A DNA stretch of 59,231 nt from CAZAPG01 sp964486935 (GCA_964486935.1 CAZAPG010000049.1:1-59231); one strand, 5' to 3'. Shown: positions 1 to 7,779, counted from the stretch's first letter. Made by a program: numbers and translations. Notes: generated by a model from the letters alone, not told the origin.

Positions 1-214
1 TAATAAACTCCTGGGCCGTTTTTTCTGTGCCGGCCAGCGGCGCGCCAAACACGCCCTCGCCCATTGCCCCGTGGCATTGCTGGCACTGCCATATCTGTTG
101 TTCCCACAGCACTTTGCCGTTATCGGGGTCTTGCGCCAGGGCAATCGACGGAGATAGGCCGGCTAAAACCAGCAGGGCTAATACGAGGCTAAACAATCTG
201 CTAATGTTTTTCAT
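1..214 (-). CDS. c-type cytochrome, N-terminal part (truncated by window edge)
   Basis: Reading the minus strand from the ATG at 214 gives 71 residues that run off the window. Residues 1-27 form a Sec signal peptide ending in ALA-Q. The mature part carries a haem c motif CQQCH (Cys-x-x-Cys-His) followed by GAMGEGVFGAPLAG, typical of small class I cytochromes c in which Gly-rich sequence follows the haem site. The protein should be exported and bind one haem covalently outside the membrane. A strong Shine-Dalgarno AGGAGG lies five bases before the ATG. The Met axial ligand would lie in the missing part, so the subclass cannot be given. Confidence 0.85.
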   Translation of the reverse strand, partial: MKNISRLFSLVLALLVLAGLSPSIALAQDPDNGKVLWEQQIWQCQQCHGAMGEGVFGAPLAGTEKTAQEFI

Positions 215-251
215 AATCCTCCTCTGAAAATAAAATTGGTGGAGTTGTAGC

Positions 252-279
252 GGAGTGAAAAACTGTAGTTTTTCATTCC
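252..279. repeat. 28-bp near-palindrome, GGAGTGAAAAA family
   Basis: The arms GGAGTGAAAAA and TTTTTCATTCC are inverted with one mismatch. An exact-palindrome relative of the same length is at 34144-34171, and a half copy starts at 12653. Here it lies in the long 5' leader of the cytochrome gene. The bases just after it (280-315) resemble those after the half copy, so the repeat probably extends to about 315. Confidence 0.6.
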
Positions 280-442
280 TCGTTGCCGTCCCAAAGGGAC
301 TGTCCGACTCCTCTTGGGTTAGGTACAGTTTTATCAATTTAGGCTCACATTTCCAGCTTGCAACAGGTTGACCAGCCTCACCCCCTTCCCATACGCTGAA
401 TTGACAATAATAACTGGACTACAGTCCGTTACAATCGGTGGT

Positions 443-470
443 ATTATATAAACGCGCAGAGCATTGTCAA
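443..470 (-). promoter_or_regulatory. Sigma-70-type promoter for the cytochrome gene
   Basis: On the minus strand TTGACA (470-465) and TATAAT (448-443) are both perfect and separated by 16 bases. Transcription would start near 436 and leave a leader of about 220 bases containing the palindrome at 252-279. The region 215-538 otherwise holds no gene. Confidence 0.7.
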
Positions 471-538
471 ACTTTTTTACCAAGGCTCATTTTATAATAC
501 GCATTAATCAGCTATTTGGATTTGTCACACCGGAATAT

Positions 539-1252
539 TTACTGAATGGTTCCGCCCAGCACCTTATCACCGGTTGGGCCGGGGCTGCCGCCCGCCGGCT
601 CAATACTAATGCCAAAATCTGAGTAGGAAGCCAGCGGCGAAGGAGATGATACCCACACCGAGCCGTAGCCATCTTTGTTCACCGAAAACACGGCCCCGCT
701 ATCTCGATGGCTATTTTGAATTAACCAAAGCTGGTACTGGTGGCCGGCATCCAGCCAGGGCAGCCGGTCAACCACAAGGGTGCCGTGTTTGCCATCCAGG
801 CTAACCACAATTAAACCGCTGGCATCCGGCGCAACCTGCGTACCGGCCAAATTAACAGTTTGCAGCGCAGGGGGCTGAACCAGCGCCTCTAACTGTTTGA
901 CTCGCCGCCACAAAAACGTGCTGCTAACCGCCAGGATGATAATCAGAATTAAACAGGCCGCTCCCCACACCGGCAAGGTTCGATACACAAAGCCTGCCAG
1001 CGATTGCCGCCAGGCTGGCCGGGTTAAAGCCGGCTGCGCTCTTTGCATTAACCGGCGCTTGACAGCCGGGGATGGCGCAGCCTGGGGCAAGGCCAGGGCA
1101 AGCTGGTCAACCACAACCTGATACGCGCCAAGTTCAGCCCGACACGCGGCGCAACCGGCTACATGTTCGGCAACCAGGGTTAGTTCGTCATCATCTAGAC
1201 ACCCCAGCACAAAACCGGGAATTAGCTCGTGGACATGCTCATTTGCCGCCAT
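539..1252 (-). CDS. Membrane anti-sigma factor, RskA-like
   Basis: This 237-residue protein begins with a cytoplasmic zinc-finger anti-sigma module containing His-x3-Cys-x2-Cys (HVAGCAAC). A single membrane helix follows around residues 95-117, then a periplasmic RskA C-terminal domain with the family pattern (LPxLDAGHQYQLWLI and a GISIEPAGGSPGPTG tail). It should bind and silence the sigma factor encoded 67 bases upstream and release it after regulated proteolysis. The ATG at 1252 has AAGG nine bases upstream; an in-frame GTG at 1270 is a poorer choice. RskA-family anti-sigma factors are well known; the signal sensed here is unknown. Confidence 0.85.
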   Translation of the reverse strand: MAANEHVHELIPGFVLGCLDDDELTLVAEHVAGCAACRAELGAYQVVVDQLALALPQAAPSPAVKRRLMQRAQPALTRPAWRQSLAGFVYRTLPVWGAACLILIIILAVSSTFLWRRVKQLEALVQPPALQTVNLAGTQVAPDASGLIVVSLDGKHGTLVVDRLPWLDAGHQYQLWLIQNSHRDSGAVFSVNKDGYGSVWVSSPSPLASYSDFGISIEPAGGSPGPTGDKVLGGTIQ

Positions 1253-1319
1253 TACAAAATGCCTTGTCACTCTCTTAAGATATCATACGTAACTAATGGC
1301 TGGTTGGATTTGTTATCGG

Positions 1320-1886
1320 TTATTCTACCAAAAGCTGCCGCAATTTCTGGATAGCCAGCCGAATTCGGGTTTTGACGGTTCCCAGCGGCTGGTCCAGCAA
1401 CTCGGCAATTTGCCGGTGGGTATAACCGGCAAAATAAGCCAGCCGTAGCACATGTTCTTGTTCATAGGGCAGTTGACCAATTGCGGCGCGTACGCGTTCT
1501 CGCTGCATGCCAAGTTCTATCAATCGTTCTGGATTGGCGCCATCGGCAAAGTTTGAAATGTCAACCCAAGACAAATTTTGATGGTGAGGCCGCGCGCCGC
1601 GACGACGCAAAATATCAATGGCCTGACGCCGGGTAACAGTAATGAGCCAGGTGCTTGCTTTAGCCCGGTCGGCCCGGTACATGTGGGCCTTTTCCCACAC
1701 GCGAGTAAATACATCGAGGGTAATTTCTTCGGCGGTGGCCCGGTCGCCCACCAGTTTAAGGGCCAGACCAAAAACCATACGGCTATAGCGATTATACAAC
1801 TCGCCCAGGGCATCGGTGTGCTGGCGAGTCATTAGCAGAAATAGGGTTTCGTCGCTGAGGGATGAATAATCCACGGGGTGCGGCAA
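1320..1886 (-). CDS. ECF RNA polymerase sigma factor, SigK-like
   Basis: The 188-residue product has sigma region 2 (LYNRYSRMVFGLALKLVGD, then AEEITLDVFTRVWEKA) and region 4 with a helix-turn-helix ending in GTVKTRIRLAIQKLRQLL. It has no other domain, as expected for ECF factors. The RskA-like anti-sigma gene follows on the same strand, so the two form a sigma/anti-sigma operon. The start is uncertain: TTG at 1886 gives the length stated, and GTG at 1874 is also possible. An AAAGG lies just before the TTG. No GTAACY-type promoter like that of the neighbouring ECF operon precedes it. Confidence 0.88.
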   Translation of the reverse strand: MPHPVDYSSLSDETLFLLMTRQHTDALGELYNRYSRMVFGLALKLVGDRATAEEITLDVFTRVWEKAHMYRADRAKASTWLITVTRRQAIDILRRRGARPHHQNLSWVDISNFADGANPERLIELGMQRERVRAAIGQLPYEQEHVLRLAYFAGYTHRQIAELLDQPLGTVKTRIRLAIQKLRQLLVE

Positions 1887-1955
1887 CCTTTAGCAAAATT
1901 TTCCGCGCTCTATTTTACCATAAAATTTTTACATCACCACAAGCCCAACCCAGAG

Positions 1956-2372
1956 TCAATTTAGTAGCGCGGTAATTTTCTGAATGTCGAGCAGATTCAA
2001 TTGACGGACAGCCTCGCGCCCCCGGCTGTTAAATAATATTAATGTAGGGACCAGCCAAACCTTGTGTTGCCTGGCCGCGGCTCGGCCCACAGTACTGAGT
2101 AAATCGAGCCGGATTACCTGAAGTTGGCCGTCAAATCTTCGTTCCAACCCATCAACGATGGGTTTAACCGTCAGGCAGGCGGTTCAAAAATTAGAATAAA
2201 AATAGAGCAAGGTCGGTTTGCCTGCGCCCATACGGGCGGTCAGTTCTTCAATCGAAGCAACCGGCGTGGCTTTTGAATGTAAAAAAAGGTGGGCCAGCAC
2301 CCAGCCAATCATCATCAGGGCCGCCAGCCCTATTAACATGGTTTGGATCAGGTTGGTCCAATCTGCTGTCAT
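1956..2372 (-). CDS. Membrane-anchored thioredoxin-like protein, candidate selenoprotein (UxxC)
   Basis: Read straight through one in-frame TGA (2186-2184), the frame gives 138 residues: an N-terminal membrane helix (about 7-30), then a thioredoxin fold. The TGA falls exactly where thioredoxins have the first active-site cysteine: LLYFYSNF-[TGA]-T-A-C, a UxxC in place of CxxC. The fold continues after the TGA with QVIRLDLLSTVGRAAARQHKVW, the cis-Pro segment LVPTLILF and a normal C-terminal helix, so both halves are conserved. A hairpin fitting bacterial SECIS rules follows. The start at 2372 has the Shine-Dalgarno GGGAGAG. The alternative is a pseudogene broken by a Cys-to-stop change. The SelB/SelC machinery is not in this window. 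Confidence 0.72.
2146..2186 (-). promoter_or_regulatory. Candidate bacterial SECIS element with its TGA
   Basis: Downstream of the TGA (2186-2184) the mRNA can fold a perfect 8-bp stem, AACCCATC / GATGGGTT (2164-2157 with 2153-2146), closed by the three-base loop GTT. The loop begins 27 bases after the TGA and its first base is G. Published bacterial SECIS criteria are a 4-16 bp stem, a loop of 3-14 bases with a G among the first two, and a distance of 16-37 bases; all are met. A second possible stem, AACCG/CGGTT, begins at the TGA itself. Confidence 0.6.
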
Positions 2373-2395
2373 TTTTTAATCTCTCCCAAAAAGTC

Positions 2396-2421
2396 GAGAC
2401 CCCATCCGTAGACAGGGTCTC
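2396..2421 (-). terminator. Intercistronic hairpin, possible attenuator
   Basis: GAGACCC and GGGTCTC form a perfect 7-bp stem with a 12-base loop. On the minus strand it is followed by GACTTTTT. It sits between the DUF2892 gene and the thioredoxin-like gene and may lower expression of the second gene relative to the first. Confidence 0.45.
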
Positions 2422-2451
2422 TGGCCGATTGTTTTTGAACTGTCTGTTAAT

Positions 2452-2652
2452 TTATTGTTTGCGGGTGCTGAATTTGAAGGGCAGATAGAGCGGGCACCAG
2501 CCAACCAACCCGGTCAGCAACGGGATAAAGCCGATGACGCCCACAACCGTTCCCAGCGCGCCGGAAAGAAAGAAGAACCCCAGAGCCACCAAAATAATCC
2601 CCAAAACAATTCTGAAGATTCGATCAAAACCACCTACATTTAATGCAAACAT
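2452..2652 (-). CDS. DUF2892 family inner-membrane protein
   Basis: The 66-residue protein starts MFALNVGGFDRIFRIVLGI and has two membrane helices separated by a short Gly-containing turn, then WCPLYLPFKF. This matches the small DUF2892 family (the membrane part of YgaP-type rhodanese proteins). In that family the module is often found with sulfur-handling or thiol-redox partners. Here a thioredoxin-like gene follows 79 bases downstream on the same strand. An ECF-type promoter (2725-2751) lies upstream. AAGGAG precedes the ATG. The biochemical role of the domain is not known. Confidence 0.8.
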   Translation of the reverse strand: MFALNVGGFDRIFRIVLGIILVALGFFFLSGALGTVVGVIGFIPLLTGLVGWCPLYLPFKFSTRKQ

Positions 2653-2724
2653 TTTTGTCTCCTTGTAGTATTCAAGTAATTGATTATTTTTCTGTGTGGG
2701 TTTTGTGTTACCCGTTTACTAAAT

Positions 2725-2751
2725 TAGACGGAGACAAAGCCAAAAGGTTAC
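2725..2751 (-). promoter_or_regulatory. ECF-type promoter of the DUF2892-thioredoxin operon
   Basis: On the minus strand GTAACC (2751-2746) and CGTCTA (2730-2725) are separated by 15 bases. The same two elements at the same spacing precede the ECF sigma gene (3623-3649) and, with one change in each element, the gene starting at 7736. The site lies between the end of the anti-sigma gene and the DUF2892 gene. Confidence 0.65.
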
Positions 2752-2756
2752 AAAAT

Positions 2757-3005
2757 TCACAAATTCTCTTCTGGCCGTTTCAAGAAGGCCCGGTGTAGTT
2801 GGTCAAACAATCGCTGCCGCCGGGCTGCCGGAATTTTACGGCGGCCCTGCCGGCGATACAGAAAAATAGTTTGCTGGGTGGTATCTAAAACGACGCGGCA
2901 ATTCTGGCAGGTGGCCAGATGGCCCTGAGCTTCGGCGGTCAGCTCATCATTCAAATTTTTATCAATATAATCCGACAGGTAGGCCAGTAAGGCTTCACAT
3001 TCCAT
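2757..3005 (-). CDS. Small zinc-binding anti-sigma factor (ZAS type)
   Basis: This soluble 82-residue protein has the ZAS signature His-x3-Cys-x2-Cys (HLATCQNC at about residues 29-36) after an N-terminal helix with the first Cys (MECEALLAYL). There is no membrane helix, unlike the RskA-like protein nearby. Its ATG directly follows the stop of the sigma gene (TAAATG), so the two are translationally coupled. ZAS factors of the RsrA/ChrR group bind their sigma factor and, in RsrA, release it when the zinc-site thiols are oxidised. Redox sensing here is inferred from the motif and from the thioredoxin neighbour. Confidence 0.85.
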   Translation of the reverse strand: MECEALLAYLSDYIDKNLNDELTAEAQGHLATCQNCRVVLDTTQQTIFLYRRQGRRKIPAARRQRLFDQLHRAFLKRPEENL

Positions 3006-3605
3006 TTATTCTCGCTCCATTGTGGTTGTCAGGCGCTCGCTAAAATAGGCCGACAAACACTCGCGCAGCAGCAGCCGCGCCCGGTGCAAACGCACTTTAA
3101 CCGCGCCCTCTTTAATGCCCATCACTGCTGCCGCTTCAACGGTAGAAAGACTCTCCAATTCTCGCAAAATAAAAGGGACGCGCAAAGACTCAGGCAGGCT
3201 GTAGATGCACTGCTCCAGTTGCGATTCCGCTTCGGCTGAGGCAAATACCGTTTCCGGCGCCTGGCTCCAATCGGTGAAGATAGCCGGCATAAATAATACG
3301 TCATCATCACTAACCGGTTCATCCACCAATGGTTGAGTCACCCGCCGCCGGCGCAACCGGTCGATACTGCCATTATAGGTGACTCGATACAGCCACGTGC
3401 CCAAACTGGAGCGGCCCTGAAACTGGTTGAGCTTTTCAAACAAACGCAGAAAGCTCTCTTGCACAACGCCTTCGGCTTCATCCTCGTTGCCCAATAAATT
3501 GAAGGCCAGCCGAAAGAGTTTGTCGGAGTGCATGTCAAACAGCGTGGCAAAAGCGTCGGGGTCTTTTTGGCGCAGCCGGGCCAGCAGGTTCTGTTCATCA
3601 AGCAT
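3006..3605 (-). CDS. ECF RNA polymerase sigma factor
   Basis: The 199-residue protein has region 2 (FDMHSDKLFRLAFNLLGNEDEAEGVVQE, then SSLGTWLYRVTYNGSIDRLRRRR) and region 4 (LPESLRVPFILRELESLSTVEAAAVMG, then EGAVKVRLHRARLLL). The linker of about 30 residues between them is acidic. The ATG at 3605 has AGAGGTG upstream. Its promoter carries the GTAACC-15-CGTCTA elements also found before other genes here, suggesting that it directs its own transcription. The anti-sigma gene follows immediately. It is the best candidate for the factor that reads the shared promoter motif. Confidence 0.9.
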   Translation of the reverse strand: MLDEQNLLARLRQKDPDAFATLFDMHSDKLFRLAFNLLGNEDEAEGVVQESFLRLFEKLNQFQGRSSLGTWLYRVTYNGSIDRLRRRRVTQPLVDEPVSDDDVLFMPAIFTDWSQAPETVFASAEAESQLEQCIYSLPESLRVPFILRELESLSTVEAAAVMGIKEGAVKVRLHRARLLLRECLSAYFSERLTTTMERE

Positions 3606-3622
3606 AAATTCACCTCTTAGGT

Positions 3623-3649
3623 TAGACGCATAACCGCGCCAAAGGTTAC
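3623..3649 (-). promoter_or_regulatory. ECF-type promoter, probable autoregulatory site of the sigma gene
   Basis: On the minus strand GTAACC (3649-3644) and CGTCTA (3628-3623) are separated by 15 bases. The predicted start of transcription lies about 10 bases upstream of the sigma gene ATG, leaving room only for the Shine-Dalgarno. Confidence 0.65.
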
Positions 3650-3655
3650 ATGGAG

Positions 3656-5020
3656 TTAGCGTTCAGGTTCGGTCAGGTTAAATTGCGTCAGGCGAGGCTC
3701 TACCCCCACCCATTCGTTGGGCAGGCCGGGGGTTAAATTCTCGGCTCTATTGCGCGCGCGCCCCACCCAGCAAAATTGAGGATTATCCCCAAGCAAACTA
3801 TCTGGAATCCAGACGGTAACGGTGTTGTTGTTCACCTGACTGTTGATATCTATTTGGCCCTCGCTGCTCCAGTGGTTGTTGGAAGTATCCCAGGGGTAAA
3901 TTTTGGCGATAGCGGCAGTGTGCCGGTATCTTACCCAAAACTCCGCCCCTCGATTGCCACGCCGGGCGCCCGTGTCGGGCCGGCAATCGCTATCAATATA
4001 CACCATAAATTCCAAAGGAGAGCCGGCTGGCTCAAGATTTTCTACCGTGGTAAGGGCGACTTTTAAGGCGGTTTCAGCCTTGCTCAGTGTAATGCTGCTG
4101 ACATCATAATTTGAAATGGGCACATCGCCCAAAGGGTCGGCAATGACCTGTTGGGGATTGTTGGGTTGGGCCGCAATATCGCCGCTTCGGGCAGTTTCTA
4201 CCGGTTCAACATCCTGGCCAACGCGCCGGCCCACGTTTTTCCATGTGGCCCAGGCGTGGGTCACCAGCGGCGTATCGGCGAGACCGGCGGTTGATACCTG
4301 CACCGTTAATGGCCCAACATCGGCCCGACGCGCCAACTCTAGCGCACTAAATGAAACCTCTCGACCATCAAAGGCGGCGGTAAATGGCGGCGGGGCGTTA
4401 GTCGCCAGCAGCGTGACGCCGGCAGGCAGCGGAATGTTTATTTTCACATCCCACATGCGCCGCTCGCCGACATTTTTGGGGTAAATTAAATAAGTAATTG
4501 AGCCTTTGGCAACCGTAGCGCCGGCCTCAAGCCGCAGGCGAGAGCGGGGGCGCGTCCAGGTGAGGGGGCTTTGGGTCAAATCAAGGGATATGGCGTCGGT
4601 CAGGTAATCGCCGGGCTGGCTGCCTTTCCAGGTGATATAAGCGTGGGTAGTAAATAGGTTGAGCCGGGGGTCGCTGATTTCAACCACAAATGAGGCGTTC
4701 TGAATGGGTCGATGAAGCACGGCGGTAAAAAAAGTTACTTCTGCGCCATCAAAGGCAACGGCGGTTGTGGGTTGGGCGCTGGCTTCTAAAAAACGAGTAC
4801 CCGGCGGCAGGGGAATTTTGAAGGCGACATCGGCCAGAGGGTCGCTAATCTGTTTGGCAAATTTGATGGTGTAGACTATTTTGCCTTGCTGCAAGGCAGG
4901 CGTCATCTCAAAGCGAAAGGGCGGCCACCCGGCCCGGGCCGGCTGAGGGACATTAAACATCAGCAGTAGAAATCCAATTAAAGTGAGCAGGGGTGATTTT
5001 GAAAAAATAATATTTTTCAT
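3656..5020 (-). CDS. Secreted protein with two DUF11-type repeats
   Basis: The 454-residue product starts at the ATG at 5020, which has AAGGAGAG upstream and opens a clear signal peptide (KSPLLTLIGFLLLMF ending PARA-G). Residues about 30-140 and 150-265 are two similar beta-rich units, each with DPLxDVxFKIPLPPGTRFLEA- or MWDVKINIPLPAGVTLLAT-like segments and a later 'FDGxEVxF' strand, as in DUF11/conserved repeat domains of surface proteins. The last 150 residues form another beta-rich domain (VYIDSDCRPDTGA). A role in the cell envelope is likely; no catalytic motif is visible. The Asp/Asn-rich lipoprotein gene lies upstream on the same strand. Confidence 0.7.
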   Translation of the reverse strand: MKNIIFSKSPLLTLIGFLLLMFNVPQPARAGWPPFRFEMTPALQQGKIVYTIKFAKQISDPLADVAFKIPLPPGTRFLEASAQPTTAVAFDGAEVTFFTAVLHRPIQNASFVVEISDPRLNLFTTHAYITWKGSQPGDYLTDAISLDLTQSPLTWTRPRSRLRLEAGATVAKGSITYLIYPKNVGERRMWDVKINIPLPAGVTLLATNAPPPFTAAFDGREVSFSALELARRADVGPLTVQVSTAGLADTPLVTHAWATWKNVGRRVGQDVEPVETARSGDIAAQPNNPQQVIADPLGDVPISNYDVSSITLSKAETALKVALTTVENLEPAGSPLEFMVYIDSDCRPDTGARRGNRGAEFWVRYRHTAAIAKIYPWDTSNNHWSSEGQIDINSQVNNNTVTVWIPDSLLGDNPQFCWVGRARNRAENLTPGLPNEWVGVEPRLTQFNLTEPER

Positions 5021-5053
5021 TTTCTCTCCTTCAAACACAAACAATAATACCCC

Positions 5054-5083
5054 GGTGGGGGCGTATGGCCATACGCCCCCACC
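5054..5083. repeat. 30-bp perfect palindrome between two envelope genes
   Basis: GGTGGGGGCGTATGG is followed without a loop by its exact reverse complement. It lies in the 113-base gap between the Asp/Asn-rich lipoprotein gene and the DUF11-type gene. It could act as a transcription terminator, RNA stabiliser or dispersed repeat. Confidence 0.6.
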
Positions 5084-5133
5084 TATTTTCATTTTGAGTA
5101 AATATTTCCTTTTGGGGTTATATTGCCGGCTGA

Positions 5134-6075
5134 TTAATCGTCATCGTCATCACCGCCGCCACCCTTGCCGGAGTGATCATCATCGTCATCATCGCTGTTA
5201 TCGCTGCCGGAGTTGCTGTGACCGGAATGGTCGTCATCATCATCGTCTTCACTGACATTACTGTTGCCGGAATTGTCGCTGCCGGAGCTGTCATCATCAT
5301 CGTCACTGTTGACATTGGCATCGTCAAACTCGTTGCTGTTATCAAAACTGTCATTATCGTTCAAATCATCATCCAGGTCGTCAAAGGCGTCATTGGCGTT
5401 GTCGTTTAAGTCGTCTTCATTGCCATTATCATTTATCAGGTCATCATCGGCGTTGTCATTGAGACCCTCATTTTCGTTCAGGTCCTCGGCTTCATTTTCA
5501 TTAAGGTTTTCATTTACGGCTTCATTAGCATTATCGTTGTCGTTTTCGTTATCATCGCTCTCATTTTCATTACCATTGATGTCGGATGCTGTATTGTTAT
5601 TGAGGTTGGCGTTTTCATTTTCGTTGGCCTGGTCAGCTTCGTTGCCGTTTTGATTATCGTCATTCTCATTAACCGAGTCGTCATCCTGGTTCAGGTTATC
5701 ATCCTCATTGTCATTGAGATTGTCTGCATTCTCATTCGCCCCATCATCATCGGGGTCAATAACATCTTCCTTCTCATTGAGGTCGTCCGTTTCGTTTTCA
5801 TTGACCCCTTCATTGATGTTTGAGCCATCTCCGTTATCGTTATCATTCTGGGCGTCATCGGCGTTGTCATTGAGCAGGTCGTCTTCGTTTTCATTTAAAT
5901 CTTCAGCCCCATTTGAGTTATCATCGTTACCGTTATCAACCTCATTGGTTAAGCCGGCATTGTCATTGTTATTGAAATTGACATCTAACCCGGACGCCGA
6001 GGTGTTACAACCGCTTAGAGCCAAAGCCCAGACTATCAAGATCACCATCATATAATTTGTAGAAAAGCGTTTCAT
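5134..6075 (-). CDS. Asp/Asn/Glu-rich low-complexity lipoprotein
   Basis: Residues 1-23 are a lipoprotein signal with lipobox LSGC, so the mature N-terminal Cys should be lipid-modified and the protein anchored outside the membrane. Nearly all of the remaining 290 residues are Asp, Asn, Glu, Gly and Ser, built from short irregular units such as NLNEN, NDNADD and DDDDDHSG. The C-terminus is SGKGGGGDDDDD. There is no folded domain. The extreme acidity suggests cation binding or an extended surface polymer, but that is inference. GGAGG precedes the ATG. The tail strongly resembles that of the membrane protein at 8536-9741. Confidence 0.8.
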   Translation of the reverse strand: MKRFSTNYMMVILIVWALALSGCNTSASGLDVNFNNNDNAGLTNEVDNGNDDNSNGAEDLNENEDDLLNDNADDAQNDNDNGDGSNINEGVNENETDDLNEKEDVIDPDDDGANENADNLNDNEDDNLNQDDDSVNENDDNQNGNEADQANENENANLNNNTASDINGNENESDDNENDNDNANEAVNENLNENEAEDLNENEGLNDNADDDLINDNGNEDDLNDNANDAFDDLDDDLNDNDSFDNSNEFDDANVNSDDDDDSSGSDNSGNSNVSEDDDDDDHSGHSNSGSDNSDDDDDDHSGKGGGGDDDDD

Positions 6076-6137
6076 GAGTTACCTCCAAAATAGTTTTGAT
6101 TAATAGCTTACCGGTGGACACAAATTAAAATCTGTAT

Positions 6138-7736
6138 TTATTTTTGGTCAGTTGAAGAGTCATCCACTCCTTTCTCCTGCGCCGGGTCAACCACCCGAAA
6201 GACAACGGCATCCTCATCGCGATAGACTTCCAACAGATAAGGGTCGGCCTGAGCCTGGCGCAAAAAGGATTTGTGTTTCAGGTCGGTCAAAACGTAACTT
6301 GCGCCAAATGTGTTGGCAATGAGCCAGGCCGGCGCTTCCTGACGACCCCGGCTGATGTTGACCCACAGTTTGTACAGGTTAGGGTTGTAAAGCTGCATAT
6401 AGGTGGGGTCCAGGCCGGCGGTGTAGGTGTTGTGGGTGTTGTAATAGTAGAGACGGGCAAAATCGTCCCAATCGGTTTGAAAAACCCGGCTGCCGGCAGG
6501 GGTGTTGGCCTTAAGCCAGGCCGATGCGCCGGCATAGGTTTGATAAGATTTAGATTTTTGCAGGCTGGCCTGGGCAGTTTGCACATTAAACAGAATGGTG
6601 GGCACCAGCGCCACCACCAGCAGCACGGGCAGGTCTCTGGCTATCCAGGCCCTGGCTTTGCCCCACTCTGCAAACAGGGGTGTCCAGGCCAGCGCGGCAA
6701 ATAGCAGCGCAAAGGCCGGAAAGTACTCAATAAAACGGCGCGATTTGAAGAGCATCGCCCCAAACAGAAAGGTCAGCAGCAGCAGCGTGGCCGTGGGGGT
6801 ATCCATTGATTGCTTGCGCAGCCCCAGCGCAAACACGCCCGAAGCAAAGATAATCAGCGCCGGCCCCGAATTTTCCACCAGGGTCCAGGTGTAGTAGGGA
6901 TACCACTCTTTGCCCACGCTGGTGGCGGTGGTTTCGGTGAGTTTGGGCAACAGATGGTGATAAACAAAGAGCAGATTGTTGGGGAAATAAGGGTTAATCA
7001 CCAGGCCCAGGCCAATCCCCAGCGTCACATAAAGCAACGGCGCCGGCTCAAACTGTTGATCCAGCAGCCAGCGGGTGGCAACATAAATGCCGGCCACAAG
7101 TAGCAGCAGGGGGAAGGCGTCGTACAGCCAGACATAGGCAAATGCCAGCAGCAGTAACCAGCGATGGCGGCGAGTCAGCAGCAGATGTAAGCCCAGCAGC
7201 AATACCAGCAGCGAGGCCGACTGCGCCCGGGGCATGCTCATCCGGTATAGAAACGCTTCTGAAGCGGCAAAAAAGCCCAACGCCCACAAAGGGGCATAAG
7301 CAACCCGCTGGCCGCGCAGTAAAAGCCAGCCAGATAAAAAGGTAAAGGCCGGAATGATAACGCTGGCCCATTTGGCGCCCAAGCGCAGGTCGCCCCAGGT
7401 AAAGGGAATGAGCAGCACGTGGTAAAGAAAATGGTGGTCAACATAATCGGTGGGGTTGAGCACGGTCAGCGGCAGCCACGGAAAGGGCGGGCGCAGCCCC
7501 TGCTCTCGCATAATTTGGGCCAGCTTGATGTGATAGTAACCGTCATTACCGGCCAAAGCCGGGGTAGCGAATTGAATAAAGGCAAACAGGATGATAAAGC
7601 TGACAAACAGGCTTGTTCCTATTATCACCGTTGGCCACTGAACGCGGGCCAGGTAATTGGCCACTATCTGATTTAGACGCCGAAGAGCGGCGGGGCCGGC
7701 CATTGCCGGAAATGGTTGTATGGGTTGGGTACGCAT
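6138..7736 (-). CDS. GT-C-type membrane glycosyltransferase-like protein
   Basis: The start at 7736 is preceded by AGGAGG at four bases, giving 532 residues. About 11 membrane helices span residues 30-400. The first extracytoplasmic loop has GNDGYYHIKLAQ and later DYVDHHFLYH, reminiscent of the acidic and His motifs of STT3 and related GT-C enzymes. A soluble C-terminal region follows (ASAWLKANTPAGSRVFQTDWDD and FGASYVLTDL), as in Chloroflexota proteins that use lipid-linked sugars. The donor and acceptor are unknown. The promoter at 7780-7806 shares the ECF motif found before the redox operon. Confidence 0.7.
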   Translation of the reverse strand: MRTQPIQPFPAMAGPAALRRLNQIVANYLARVQWPTVIIGTSLFVSFIILFAFIQFATPALAGNDGYYHIKLAQIMREQGLRPPFPWLPLTVLNPTDYVDHHFLYHVLLIPFTWGDLRLGAKWASVIIPAFTFLSGWLLLRGQRVAYAPLWALGFFAASEAFLYRMSMPRAQSASLLVLLLGLHLLLTRRHRWLLLLAFAYVWLYDAFPLLLLVAGIYVATRWLLDQQFEPAPLLYVTLGIGLGLVINPYFPNNLLFVYHHLLPKLTETTATSVGKEWYPYYTWTLVENSGPALIIFASGVFALGLRKQSMDTPTATLLLLTFLFGAMLFKSRRFIEYFPAFALLFAALAWTPLFAEWGKARAWIARDLPVLLVVALVPTILFNVQTAQASLQKSKSYQTYAGASAWLKANTPAGSRVFQTDWDDFARLYYYNTHNTYTAGLDPTYMQLYNPNLYKLWVNISRGRQEAPAWLIANTFGASYVLTDLKHKSFLRQAQADPYLLEVYRDEDAVVFRVVDPAQEKGVDDSSTDQK

Positions 7737-7779
7737 TGGGCCTCCTAAAAATACATTTTTTTTCCATTGGCGACCTACA

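Noticed and set aside
1956..2147. A separate gene starting at a TTG inside the thioredoxin-like region
   Set aside because: It is in frame with the upstream half and has no Shine-Dalgarno; reading through the TGA gives one complete thioredoxin fold.
5118..6055. Several open frames opposite and offset to the Asp-rich lipoprotein
   Set aside because: They arise from the GAT/AAT-type codon bias of the lipoprotein gene and lack ribosome binding sites or recognisable domains.
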